Shown piece by piece: positions 1 through 6,510 of a stretch of 15,883 nt of DNA (positions within the stretch are counted from its first letter, which is position 1; each line of letters starts with the position of its first letter). The DNA lies in the NCBI GenBank assembly GCA_033765305.1, contig JANRID010000074.1, positions 1 through 15,883 on the forward strand, in the 5' to 3' direction. The stretch is from RDXT01 sp033765305 (GTDB lineage Bacteria > Bacteroidota > Bacteroidia > J057). The position numbers and the translations under genes are program-made. The notes under the pieces were generated by a model. The model was not told the DNA's origin and searched no databases. It saw nothing but the letters and a program-made list of their open reading frames with translations.

Positions 1-168
1 ATTCCCATCGGGAAGAATCCGACTCCGGCCCTTGCTCTGAAAAACCGGAGGACTCAATTCCCATCGGGAAGAATCCGACTCCGGCCCTTGCTCTGAAAAA
101 CCGGAGGACTCAATTCCCATCGGGAAGAATCCGACTCCGGCCCTTGCTCTAAAAATCCGGCGGCCTCG
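1..168 (-). repeat. Tandem array of three 56-bp structured units (minus-strand orientation), open at the left edge
   Basis: Units start at 1, 57 and 113. The first two are identical and the third diverges over its last ~22 bases. Read on the minus strand, each unit is box AGAGCAAGGG (150-141, 94-85, 38-29), then an outer stem CCGGAG/CTCCGG, a 3-nt 5' bulge TCG, a middle stem GATTC/GAGTC, an inner stem TTCCC/GGGAA with loop GAT, a TT bulge on the 3' side, and TTTTT. In the first complete element (150-96) the outer arms are 140-135 and 106-101 and the inner arms 126-122 and 118-114. The second element is 94-40; the third runs off the window. This is the same architecture as the 84-bp elements at 3877 and 4272, with different stem sequences. 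The array probably continues beyond base 1. There are no spacers, so it is not a CRISPR. Confidence 0.85.
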
Positions 169-494
169 CATCGCTACAGCTTCCGGACCCGTGTACAGGC
201 ATGATTACAAATACCTTGCCGAAACCCGGCGCGTGCCGTGCCAGGCGGGGGAAGGCTTGTAATATTTCAAGCAAACCGTCATTCCTCCGGGGGGAATGGT
301 TTGTTATAGCGAATCAAGTGCTGCGGGTTTTCGTCTTTAGTCAGGCGGTTCCGGCGTTGGAAATGGGCCCGGGCGGGCGAAAATCCGTGCGTAATCGGTC
401 AAGCATCCTGCCCTGTGGCGCAGGCCCCCCCAGGCAGGCGCCGGAGCGGCCCGGAAGGGGGCATGTAATATTTCGGTCTGATTTGTCGGATGTT
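169..494. other. Intergenic region without a recognisable gene; one bulged hairpin
   Basis: This lies between the tandem array and the 3' end of the TonB/TPR gene. The open frames crossing it are antisense or frame shadows. A good hairpin lies at 272-303: CAAAC/GTTTG outer stem, a 3-nt 5' bulge CGT, CATTCC/GGAATG inner stem and a 7-nt loop. Next to it is a small GCTTG/CAAGC hairpin (255-259 with 268-272). It could be 3' processing or terminator structure for the gene at 495-1580, or a diverged member of the hairpin family nearby. I could not identify a promoter. Confidence 0.4.
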
Positions 495-1580
495 TCAGCG
501 CAGGGTCAGGGAGGCGTAGAGCATCCGTTCGGCGGCCCTGCGCTCCGGAGTGTCCAGTCCGATGTCCAGCGCCTGTCTCCAGGCGCTGCATGCGGCCTCG
601 CGCGCGCCGGCGGCAGCCAGTGCCATTCCCCGCACATACCAGGTGAGGCCGTGGCCGGGATTCAGGTCGGCTGCGGCAGAAAGATCGTCGAATGCGGCAT
701 CCTGATGGCCCAGATGCAGGGCTGCCAGCGCCCGCAGGACGAGGGCCCGGTGCCGCAGCGCAGGCTCTGGCTCCTGCGCGAGGACCCAGTTGCAGTCGTC
801 GAGCGCCTGCAGGGGCCTGCCGGCCAGCAGCCGAACCCGGCTCCGGTCGAGATAGAGGTCCAGGTCGGCCGCTTCAGGCGGCTGCACGCCTTCGCGCAGG
901 GAAATGGCATCGGTCAGGTCTGCAAGAGCAGAATCCCACTCGCCCAGATAGGCAGAGGCCAGCCCCCGCTCCCGGTAGCAGGCGCGCAGCAGCAGGCGGT
1001 GCCGTTCGTTCCGGCAGCGGATGTGGCTCATGCTGCGGGTCAGCAGCCGGAATACCTGCCCGTCGAGCACGCTGTCCTGGCGTGCGGCCGCAGCCGCATA
1101 CAGGCGCTCAGCCCGCCGGTAGCTGGGCAGCCGCCGCGGGCCCTGCCGCCCGGAAGCCAGGCAAAGCCGGATCGAAGCGCGCCGCTCGCCCTCCGACATG
1201 GAGAAGCGGAACATCAGATTCACCCAGCAGGCCAGGGCCTGCCCGTCTTTGCGCGCCGGCGCAAACCGGGTCTCGGGCAGCCTGCGCTCCACCGCTGCGT
1301 CGAGCAGGGGATGCGCCTGCATGGTGAGCACGTGACGCACATAGTTCCCCTGCGCATCCACGAGCACCCGCGCATACACGACCCCTTCTGCCTGCTGCTT
1401 GAGGGCCTGGACCGGATAGCCGATCAGCTGCCGGATCCGTTCCGGGTGCAGCAGCAGCGGCTCTTCATCCACGGTCAGGTACTCGTGCAGCCCCGGCCAT
1501 CCGCTGGCTCCGGGCTCGGCATCCTGCGCATACAACATTCCTGGAATCAGCAAGGCGATCCACACACAAATATTCCGCAT
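495..1580 (-). CDS. Periplasmic TonB C-terminal-domain protein with TPR repeats
   Basis: A 361-residue protein. Residues 1-18 are a signal peptide (hydrophobic core, then LYAQ). Residues ~52-128 resemble the TonB C-terminal domain: GYPVQALKQQAEGVVYARVLV, then a strand-rich stretch ending RFAPARKDGQ and WVNLMFRF. From ~200 to 350 there are about four TPR helix pairs (for example 205-230, 248-270, 282-306 and 314-338). It is probably exported to the periplasm and acts as a protein-protein scaffold. Classical TonB has an N-terminal membrane helix, a proline-rich spacer and the domain at the very C-terminus; this one has a cleavable-looking signal, the domain first and TPRs last, so it is unlikely to be an energy transducer. 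The ATG at 1580 is chosen because it places the signal peptide at the N-terminus. The upstream neighbour is the VWA gene on the same strand, separated by 319 bp and a terminator, so this is probably its own transcript. Confidence 0.8.
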   Translation of the reverse strand: MRNICVWIALLIPGMLYAQDAEPGASGWPGLHEYLTVDEEPLLLHPERIRQLIGYPVQALKQQAEGVVYARVLVDAQGNYVRHVLTMQAHPLLDAAVERRLPETRFAPARKDGQALACWVNLMFRFSMSEGERRASIRLCLASGRQGPRRLPSYRRAERLYAAAAARQDSVLDGQVFRLLTRSMSHIRCRNERHRLLLRACYRERGLASAYLGEWDSALADLTDAISLREGVQPPEAADLDLYLDRSRVRLLAGRPLQALDDCNWVLAQEPEPALRHRALVLRALAALHLGHQDAAFDDLSAAADLNPGHGLTWYVRGMALAAAGAREAACSAWRQALDIGLDTPERRAAERMLYASLTLR

Positions 1581-1899
1581 GATAAAATATACAAGCGGGA
1601 TACAAGTTACGGACGGATGCAGGCTTTCCGACCGGGCAGGTAGGAATCCGGCGGAATGGACGCTGTGCGCTGCGTAAGTATCCGGGCGGCTTATGCGCCG
1701 CTTTCACCCGCCCGGCGCGCCGGCTGCGCGCACAGCCCGCCGGCGTGCCGGAAGCCGGTGTCAGGCAGCGCGCCAAATGTGCGCCCGGATCCGGCTGCGC
1801 CGGGGCAAGATCTCTGCCCGGAATGCACTGCCCGGAATGCAAAAGCGCCCCCTGCGGAAGGGGGCGCCATGGAAGTCGCTATATACAACACAGGCAAGT
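1581..1899. other. Intergenic region: VWA-gene terminator, short tandem repeat and TonB/TPR upstream region
   Basis: It holds the terminator at 1841-1867, a perfect 14-bp tandem duplication (CTGCCCGGAATGCA at 1814-1827 and 1828-1841), and the presumed promoter region of the gene at 495-1580. On the minus strand just before that start is a TATATTTT sequence, one mismatch from TAnnTTTG, but with no convincing -33 element. Short frames here show no family features. Confidence 0.45.
1841..1867 (-). terminator. Rho-independent terminator after the VWA gene
   Basis: There is an 8-bp perfect GC stem, GCGCCCCC (1845-1852) and GGGGGCGC (1860-1867), with a 7-nt loop. On the minus strand it is followed by TTTTG. 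It starts ~33 nt after the VWA stop codon and would separate that gene from the TonB/TPR gene. Confidence 0.8.
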
Positions 1900-3558
1900 T
1901 CAGGGTCTCGCAGGCCGGGCCGCAGCTCCGGGCACCGGGCGGGGCGGAGCAGGTGCCGGGCGCAGGACGGGCTTGGGGGCGGGCTGCGTCTCCAGCTGCG
2001 GCGTTTCTTCAAGCTCCTGCTCCGGGGCAGCGGGCTGCGGAGCCGGCTTCATGCCGGGCCGCACCGGCTGGCTGGGCACAGGCCGCACTGCCGGGGCAGC
2101 CGGTGCCGGCTTGACGGCAGGGGATTCTTCGAGCTGCGGGCGGCTTTGGCCGGGGGCGGGCTTGAGGGCCGGCGCTTCCGGCGCCGGGCGGGGCGCGCCT
2201 TGCTGCATCTGCTTCATCTGCTGGATTTTCGTGCTTTGCAGGATGGCAGCATCCAGGGTCTTGGCCTGCGGTGCAGGTGCCGGCTGCACGGTTCCGGGCT
2301 TGGCGGGCTGGCCCGAAGCCGGCTGCTGAACCATGCCGCCTGCGGCGGGCTTCGGCATCGGCTGCGCCTGGGCAGCCTGCTGGATTTCCTGGCAGATCTG
2401 CGCACGCTCGGAAGCCTTCCGGGCTACATACGCTTCCCGCTGCGGGACGCTCATGCTGCGCATCTCGGCAGGCAGCTGGGCGGCCGGCACTTCGGCAATC
2501 CGCACCCTGCCGGCAGCGACTGCGTCCACCAGATCCCAGTTTTCGTTCTGGTAGCTGCCGGAAGCCTTCACAATGGCCCGCTGCGCAAGCACGGTCTGGC
2601 CGTACTGGGAGGCATTGCGGTCCTGTTCGAGCTGGCGCTGGCGGAGGGTCAGGCCCTCGGCGCCGTAGGGGATATAGGTGTCGTTGAGGCGGCCGTTGAG
2701 CTGCGAAAGCTGCTGATCCCAGCCCGAGCTTTCATAGCGCCAGCGGTAGTTGTGGTCGATGTTCAGGTATTCGCCCCCGCCGATCCGGGCGGCATCTTCC
2801 CAGCCTTCCCGCACGCCGGTCCGGTAGTCGCCGCAGTAGATGGTGTTGACCCAGATGCCGGACTCGGCAGCGTAGCGGATCACACGGCGGTAGTCCATGG
2901 CGCCCTGGTCGAAGTGCTCGTTGCCGGCGATGTAGATCAGGCGCAGATCCTGCGGGTTGCCCGACCAGTTGAGGCTGCCGAGGGCCAGATCGATGGCTTC
3001 GCCTGCGTATTCGGCGCTGCCGCCGGTGTAGAGGTGAAACAGCTCGTCGGAGATCCAGTCCAGGTCAGCGGTAAAGGGCACGATGCGGCGCATATAGCGG
3101 TTGTGGGCGCCCAGGCGGATGTTGCCATATTCGAAGAGGGCAATTTCCAGCCGGGGGGTATTCCTGCCCCGGCTTCTGCCGCCGCGGTAGGAGTCGCCGC
3201 CGCTGTAGTCGTCTCCGCCGTAGGGCTCGCTGTAGTCGGCGGCCATGAGGCCGTTGACGATGGTCCAGAGCTGGGATTTAGCCTGCTCGATGAGGCCGTC
3301 CATGCTGCCGCTGACGTCGAGGATCAGGGCGAGCTGGATGCGCGGGCGGGAAAAGGAACCGGGATCTTGATGCCGCCGGGAGGGCTCCCGGTTCCAGTCT
3401 TCACGGTATTGCGCGTAGGGATCATAGGTGTACGCCCGGGCGTACTGGGTGTATCCCGCACCGCTCGTGGCGGAGGCCCAGGAGGGCGCAGGATACTGAG
3501 CAAGAGCCGGCAGCCATGCGAGGCTGACGAGGATAGCGAGTAACTGGTTGAGTTTCAT
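1900..3558 (-). CDS. Secreted von Willebrand factor A (VWA) domain protein with Pro/Ala/Gln-rich tail
   Basis: A 552-residue protein. Residues 1-21 are a signal peptide ending PALAQ. A Tyr/Arg-rich segment follows, then a VWA domain at ~73-265. The metal-ion-dependent adhesion site is DVSGS (D81, S83, S85), with a likely contributing Thr in FTADLD (T163). A Gly/Tyr/Ser/Arg-rich insertion (~112-133) sits inside the domain. Residues 264-395 form a charged helical region. From ~397 to the end (~155 residues) the chain is low-complexity Pro/Ala/Lys/Gln with many PAP and KPAP motifs. VWA domains bind protein ligands through a divalent metal. No T9SS sorting domain, lipobox or membrane anchor is visible, so it may be periplasmic or surface-bound through the tail. 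The ligand is unknown. The start at 3558 gives a clean signal peptide. Confidence 0.85.
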   Translation of the reverse strand: MKLNQLLAILVSLAWLPALAQYPAPSWASATSGAGYTQYARAYTYDPYAQYREDWNREPSRRHQDPGSFSRPRIQLALILDVSGSMDGLIEQAKSQLWTIVNGLMAADYSEPYGGDDYSGGDSYRGGRSRGRNTPRLEIALFEYGNIRLGAHNRYMRRIVPFTADLDWISDELFHLYTGGSAEYAGEAIDLALGSLNWSGNPQDLRLIYIAGNEHFDQGAMDYRRVIRYAAESGIWVNTIYCGDYRTGVREGWEDAARIGGGEYLNIDHNYRWRYESSGWDQQLSQLNGRLNDTYIPYGAEGLTLRQRQLEQDRNASQYGQTVLAQRAIVKASGSYQNENWDLVDAVAAGRVRIAEVPAAQLPAEMRSMSVPQREAYVARKASERAQICQEIQQAAQAQPMPKPAAGGMVQQPASGQPAKPGTVQPAPAPQAKTLDAAILQSTKIQQMKQMQQGAPRPAPEAPALKPAPGQSRPQLEESPAVKPAPAAPAVRPVPSQPVRPGMKPAPQPAAPEQELEETPQLETQPAPKPVLRPAPAPPRPVPGAAARPARP

Positions 3559-3862
3559 AGAATGGGGCGTTTAGTGTATGGCTTTGTGAACACGCGTTCG
3601 GTGTGCTGTTCAGGAAAGTATACAGCAAAACGGGTTCCGGGGATACGCTTCCGCGCACGCAACTGATCAAGCGCAGCGCCTCTGCGCCTCCGCGTGCGGC
3701 CTGGGTGTGCAAGCGTGTGCGGATTGCAGCCAGCAGGATGCAGGATTGAGGCCTGATTTGTAAGAACTGTCCCCAAAAGTGACCATTGCGCCCTGCCCGG
3801 CTGCAGCCGCAGGTATGTAACAATTGCCCCTAAAACACGCTGGATTCCCTGGGCCTGCCGCG
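3559..3862. other. Intergenic region upstream of the VWA gene and ncRNA copy 1
   Basis: No convincing gene was found; the minus-strand frames here lack family features. It holds an 8-bp-period repeat (GCGCCTCT, GCGCCTCC, then GCG, about 3677-3695), of a kind I recall being scattered in many bacterial genomes. It also has two related sites beginning TGTAAGAACTG (3759) and TGTAACAATTG (3816), each followed by CCCC and A-rich sequence. The second lies 47 bp before the -7 box of ncRNA copy 1 and has a counterpart before copy 2. Confidence 0.4.
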
Positions 3863-3870
3863 TACCTTTG
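3863..3870 (+). promoter_or_regulatory. Bacteroidota -7 promoter box upstream of ncRNA copy 1
   Basis: TACCTTTG is a perfect TAnnTTTG match and lies 6 nt before the first base of the 84-bp element, where transcription would be expected to start. I see no good TTG-type -33 element at 19-21 nt upstream. CCGCGTA, overlapping the start of this box, is also present at copy 2. Confidence 0.6.
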
Positions 3871-3876
3871 TATCAT

Positions 3877-3960
3877 CAGGACGGTAATCCTGGAATTACA
3901 AGAGCAAGGGCTAGGGTAGATTCTCCCCGGTGGGGATTGAATCCCCTAGTTTTTTTATGG
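3877..3960 (+). ncRNA. Candidate structured small RNA, copy 1 (84-bp element)
   Basis: This is identical over 84 bp to 4272-4355. Layout: a weak 5' hairpin GTAAT/ATTAC with loop CCTGGA (CAGGA/TCCTG is an alternative), a single-stranded box AGAGCAAGGG (3901-3910), then a bulged hairpin of outer stem CTAGGG/CCCTAG, 5' bulge TA, middle stem GATTC/GAATC, inner stem TCCCC/GGGGA, loop GGT and TT bulge, followed by seven T (3950-3956). A perfect -7 box sits 6 nt upstream and the hairpin plus T-run forms an intrinsic terminator, so both transcript ends coincide with the repeat ends. The tandem units at 1-168 share the box and fold with compensatory changes. No known RNA family is recognised. A REP/IS200-like DNA hairpin element is the main alternative. 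Confidence 0.6.
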
Positions 3961-4233
3961 TTCCGCAGGCCGGAATCAGCACCTGGAAGGACCCGCAGCG
4001 CCCGCGCATGCGGCTGAGACCCGGGCCGCATCCATCGCCGGAATTATTCCGCTTTTCGTACGACCTCCTTCCGCCGCCGCGGATCAGCGCTGCATGCGGC
4101 GCATCCGGCATCTGCTGCCCGCACGGATGCAGACCGGCTGATGTAAGATTCATTCCGTCCGCTCCGGAAAACGGAATACTCCCCCTGCCAGCCCGAATAC
4201 TCCGGGAATGTAACCATTTGCGAACATATCGAC
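3961..4233. other. Spacer between the two ncRNA copies
   Basis: It has no recognisable gene; the open frames on both strands lack domains or credible starts. The only structure noted is TGTAACCATTTG at 4209, which resembles the site at 3816 and lies the same 47 bp before its -7-like box. This suggests the duplicated unit once included the promoter region. Confidence 0.35.
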
Positions 4234-4263
4234 TTGCCCGCAGCCTGTCTCCGCGTAATTTAG
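4234..4263 (+). promoter_or_regulatory. Putative promoter of ncRNA copy 2
   Basis: TTG (4234-4236), a 19-nt spacer and TAATTTAG (4256-4263, one mismatch to TAnnTTTG) lie 8 nt before the 84-bp element. CCGCGTA across the start of the -7 box is shared with copy 1. Confidence 0.5.
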
Positions 4264-4271
4264 CATTACAA

Positions 4272-4355
4272 CAGGACGGTAATCCTGGAATTACAAGAGC
4301 AAGGGCTAGGGTAGATTCTCCCCGGTGGGGATTGAATCCCCTAGTTTTTTTATGG
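4272..4355 (+). ncRNA. Candidate structured small RNA, copy 2 (84-bp element)
   Basis: Every base matches 3877-3960: 5' hairpin, AGAGCAAGGG box (4296-4305), bulged terminator-like hairpin (4306-4343) and T7 (4345-4351). Its 3' end lies 13 bp from the stop codon of the convergent rarA gene. A rarA transcript running past its stop would therefore carry a perfect antisense copy of both ncRNAs. The flanks differ from those of copy 1 apart from short promoter matches, so conservation is concentrated in the putative transcript. Confidence 0.6.
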
Positions 4356-4368
4356 CTCCGGCGCCTGT

Positions 4369-5661
4369 TCAGCCGGTGTATTTCCCGGCCCAGTGCTCCT
4401 CCAGAAAGCGGAGGATCTTCAGCTCGGAGCCTACCGGTTTGGGACGGTAAAAGCGTGCGCCTTTCATTTCCTCCGGCAGGAACTCCTGATGGTCGGGCTC
4501 GCCGGCATGCTCATGCGAATACTTGTAGCCGGCGCCGTATCCCTGCTGCTTCATCAGGCGGGTGGGCGCATTGCGCAGGTGCAGCGGCACGGGATAGGCC
4601 GCATGGCTCTGGACAAACTGCATGGCCTCGTTGATCGCCGCGTAGGCGGCATTGCTTTTCTCGCTGGTAGCCAGGTAGGTAGCGGTCTGGCCGAGGATGA
4701 TGCGCGCCTCGGGCATGCCGATCACGTTTACACTCTGAAAGCAGGCGTTGGCCAGCAGGAGCGCGTTCGGATTGGCGTTGCCGATGTCTTCGGAGGCCAG
4801 GATGATCAGACGGCGGGCAATGAAGGATACATCCTCGCCGCCGTCGAGCATGCGGGCCAGATAATACACGGCGGCGTTCGGGTCGCCGCCGCGCACGGAT
4901 TTGATAAAGGCAGAGATCAGGTCGTAGTGCATCTCGCCGCTCTTGTCGTAGAGGGCGATGTGGGTCTGGGCGGCCTGCTGCACGGTTTCATCGGAGATGA
5001 CCGCCTCGTCCGTATCCGGAAAGAGCCCTACGGTAAGCTCCAGCAGGGTCAGGGCCTTGCGGGCATCGCCGCCGGAGAGGCGGTGCAGGGCTTCGGTGGT
5101 CTCCACGCGTGCGCGCCTGCGGGCGAGGACCGGGTCCTTTGCCAGGGCGCGGGCGATGAGCTCGCGGACGTCGGCTTCCTCCAGGGGATGCAGCACATAG
5201 ACCTGGCAGCGGGAGAGGAGAGCGGCATTGACCTCGAAGGAGGGGTTTTCGGTGGTGGCACCGATGAGGGTGATGCGCCCTTTCTCGACGGCCGCCAGCA
5301 GGGAGTCCTGCTGGGCTTTGTTGAAGCGGTGGATTTCGTCCAGAAACAGGATGGTGCCGGGCCTGCCTTCGGCAAACTGCAGCACCTCGCGCACCTCCTT
5401 GACGCCGGAGGAGATGGCGCTCAGCTGCCGGAAGGGGCGCTGGGCGGTCTGGGCGATGATCTGGGCCAGGGTGGTTTTGCCTACCCCGGGCGGTCCCCAG
5501 AAGATCATGGACGGAATGCGCACCCCGGAGACCGCCCGCCTGAAGGGGCTGTCTTCGGCCATGAGATGCTGCTGCCCCACGAGGTCTTCGAGCCGGGCGG
5601 GGCGCATGCGCTCTGCCAGCGGCGGCAAGGCAGGCGGCAGGGAGGGCTGGAACAGGTCCAT
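4369..5661 (-). CDS. rarA: Replication-associated recombination protein A (MgsA/RarA AAA+ ATPase)
   Basis: A 430-residue AAA+ ATPase of the RarA/MgsA/WRNIP1 family, acting in the cytoplasm at stalled or gapped replication forks. Visible motifs: Walker A GPPGVGKT (56-63), Walker B LFLDEIHRFNKAQQD (from 105), sensor 1 IGATTENPSFE (from 133) and arginine finger LLSRCQ (R151). The C-terminal half carries the family's tetramerisation/helical region, including GGDARKALTLLEL, SEDIGNANP and the conserved end region with YGAGYKYSHEH. The ATG at 5661 is preferred because MDLF...PLAERMRP is a family-typical N-terminus; a GTG at 5697 would add 12 residues. It lies 58 bp (or 22 bp from the GTG) behind the NlpC gene on the same strand and is probably co-transcribed with it. 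No terminator is visible after it on its own strand. Confidence 0.95.
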   Translation of the reverse strand: MDLFQPSLPPALPPLAERMRPARLEDLVGQQHLMAEDSPFRRAVSGVRIPSMIFWGPPGVGKTTLAQIIAQTAQRPFRQLSAISSGVKEVREVLQFAEGRPGTILFLDEIHRFNKAQQDSLLAAVEKGRITLIGATTENPSFEVNAALLSRCQVYVLHPLEEADVRELIARALAKDPVLARRRARVETTEALHRLSGGDARKALTLLELTVGLFPDTDEAVISDETVQQAAQTHIALYDKSGEMHYDLISAFIKSVRGGDPNAAVYYLARMLDGGEDVSFIARRLIILASEDIGNANPNALLLANACFQSVNVIGMPEARIILGQTATYLATSEKSNAAYAAINEAMQFVQSHAAYPVPLHLRNAPTRLMKQQGYGAGYKYSHEHAGEPDHQEFLPEEMKGARFYRPKPVGSELKILRFLEEHWAGKYTG

Positions 5662-5719
5662 CGGGCGAAGATCGGCAAAAGGCCGCAATTCCGCCACGGC
5701 CTCCCGTGCCGGATCCGAA

Positions 5720-6268
5720 TCAGAACACCGTCACCGCCTTCCGGAAGCGCTTGTCCCAGTAGCCGTCCTGCAGGATGTCGGTCCGGACGCCGTCCTTGGT
5801 GGTGGCATGGATAAATTCGGTGCGGTCGCGCCGGGCACTCACGACCAGGCCCACATGGTTGATGCGCGTGCCGCCGTTGGAGGCGAAGAAGAGCAGATCG
5901 CCGGGCTGCGCCTGCTTGACCTGGATGGCCTTGCCGGCCTGCGCCATGGCCGAAGAGGAGCGCGGGAGTGTTTTGCCCACGGACTGGAACGAGGTAAAAA
6001 CGAGGCCGGAGCAATCCATTCCCTTGCGGGAGGTACCGCCGTATTTGTACGGCGTGCCCTTGTACGACATGGCGGTGCGGATCACTTCGCGGGCCTGCGG
6101 GTCGCGGGCGGCAGCCGGCGCAGCAGCCTCCGCATCTGCCGGCGGGGCATTGCTGCCGGTCTTTTCCGTGAGATAGCTGTATTTCTGCAGGGCGCGCTGC
6201 GGCGAGCAGGCGGTAGCGGCAACAGACGCCAGGCCAAGGGCCAGGTACCAGATCCGGGAAACATGCAT
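5720..6268 (-). CDS. NlpC/P60-family cell-wall peptidase, probable lipoprotein
   Basis: A 182-residue NlpC/P60 papain-like hydrolase, expected to cut peptide stems of peptidoglycan (gamma-D-Glu-diaminopimelate type bonds). The catalytic triad is visible: Cys86 in MDCSGLVF, His138 in NHVGLV and a third polar residue, His154, in FIHAT. PGDLLFF before the His is typical. Residues 1-20 are a signal peptide and ATAC at 18-21 could be a lipobox (Cys21), though -3 is Ala rather than Leu. The linker 40-60 is Ala/Pro-rich. The ATG at 6268 is chosen because it gives this signal; an upstream in-frame extension to 6316 would bury it. It is divergent from the OmpA-family gene and upstream of rarA. Confidence 0.9.
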   Translation of the reverse strand: MHVSRIWYLALGLASVAATACSPQRALQKYSYLTEKTGSNAPPADAEAAAPAAARDPQAREVIRTAMSYKGTPYKYGGTSRKGMDCSGLVFTSFQSVGKTLPRSSSAMAQAGKAIQVKQAQPGDLLFFASNGGTRINHVGLVVSARRDRTEFIHATTKDGVRTDILQDGYWDKRFRKAVTVF

Positions 6269-6395
6269 GGCTGGAAACAAGTTAGGGATTACAAGCGATA
6301 TTGCGAATAACGTCAAATCCGCCCCGCTTCTGATAGATTTATCCGGCAGAGATGATTCCGGCCTTACGTGTGTGCAGGATGTCCGGAGATCGGTG

Positions 6396-6403
6396 TATCT
6401 TTG
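6396..6403 (+). promoter_or_regulatory. -7 promoter box of the OmpA-family gene
   Basis: TATCTTTG is a perfect TAnnTTTG match about 108 nt before the chosen start codon. No clear -33 element is seen. The implied 5' leader of ~100 nt is AT-rich and ends ATCACCCTTGCA immediately before the ATG. Confidence 0.55.
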
Positions 6404-6510
6404 CCCATCGTCCGTGCAGAGGCCCCGCAGGGCTGCTTATTTTTTTGCAGACAAGATTTTTCCATATATTCGGACGAAAATATTACAAGACGCAGCAAAT
6501 CACCCTTGCA

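Noticed and set aside
1..168. CRISPR array
   Set aside because: The units are contiguous with no unique spacers, and no cas genes are present.
201..1643. 480-codon plus-strand frame across the TonB/TPR gene
   Set aside because: Pro/Arg/Gln-rich shadow with no signal or domain; the minus frame is coherent.
3877..3960. tRNA-like or T-arm sequence (GGGGATTGAATCCCC)
   Set aside because: The 5-nt loop is wrong for a T-arm and no acceptor, D or anticodon arms exist. This alternative hairpin is also not preserved in the 1-168 units, unlike the nested stem.
3877..4355. Integron attC sites (bulged palindromes)
   Set aside because: No GTTRRRY/RYYYAAC core sites, no integrase, and the DNA between the copies is not a gene cassette.
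3911..4634. Open frames in the spacer between the ncRNA copies (minus 3911-4153, plus 3930-4634)
   Set aside because: They run through the repeat or into rarA antisense, have no domain or plausible start, and composition is Pro/Arg-rich.
5662..5697. GTG start for rarA at 5697
   Set aside because: Possible, but MDLF...PLAERMRP from the ATG at 5661 fits the family N-terminus better.
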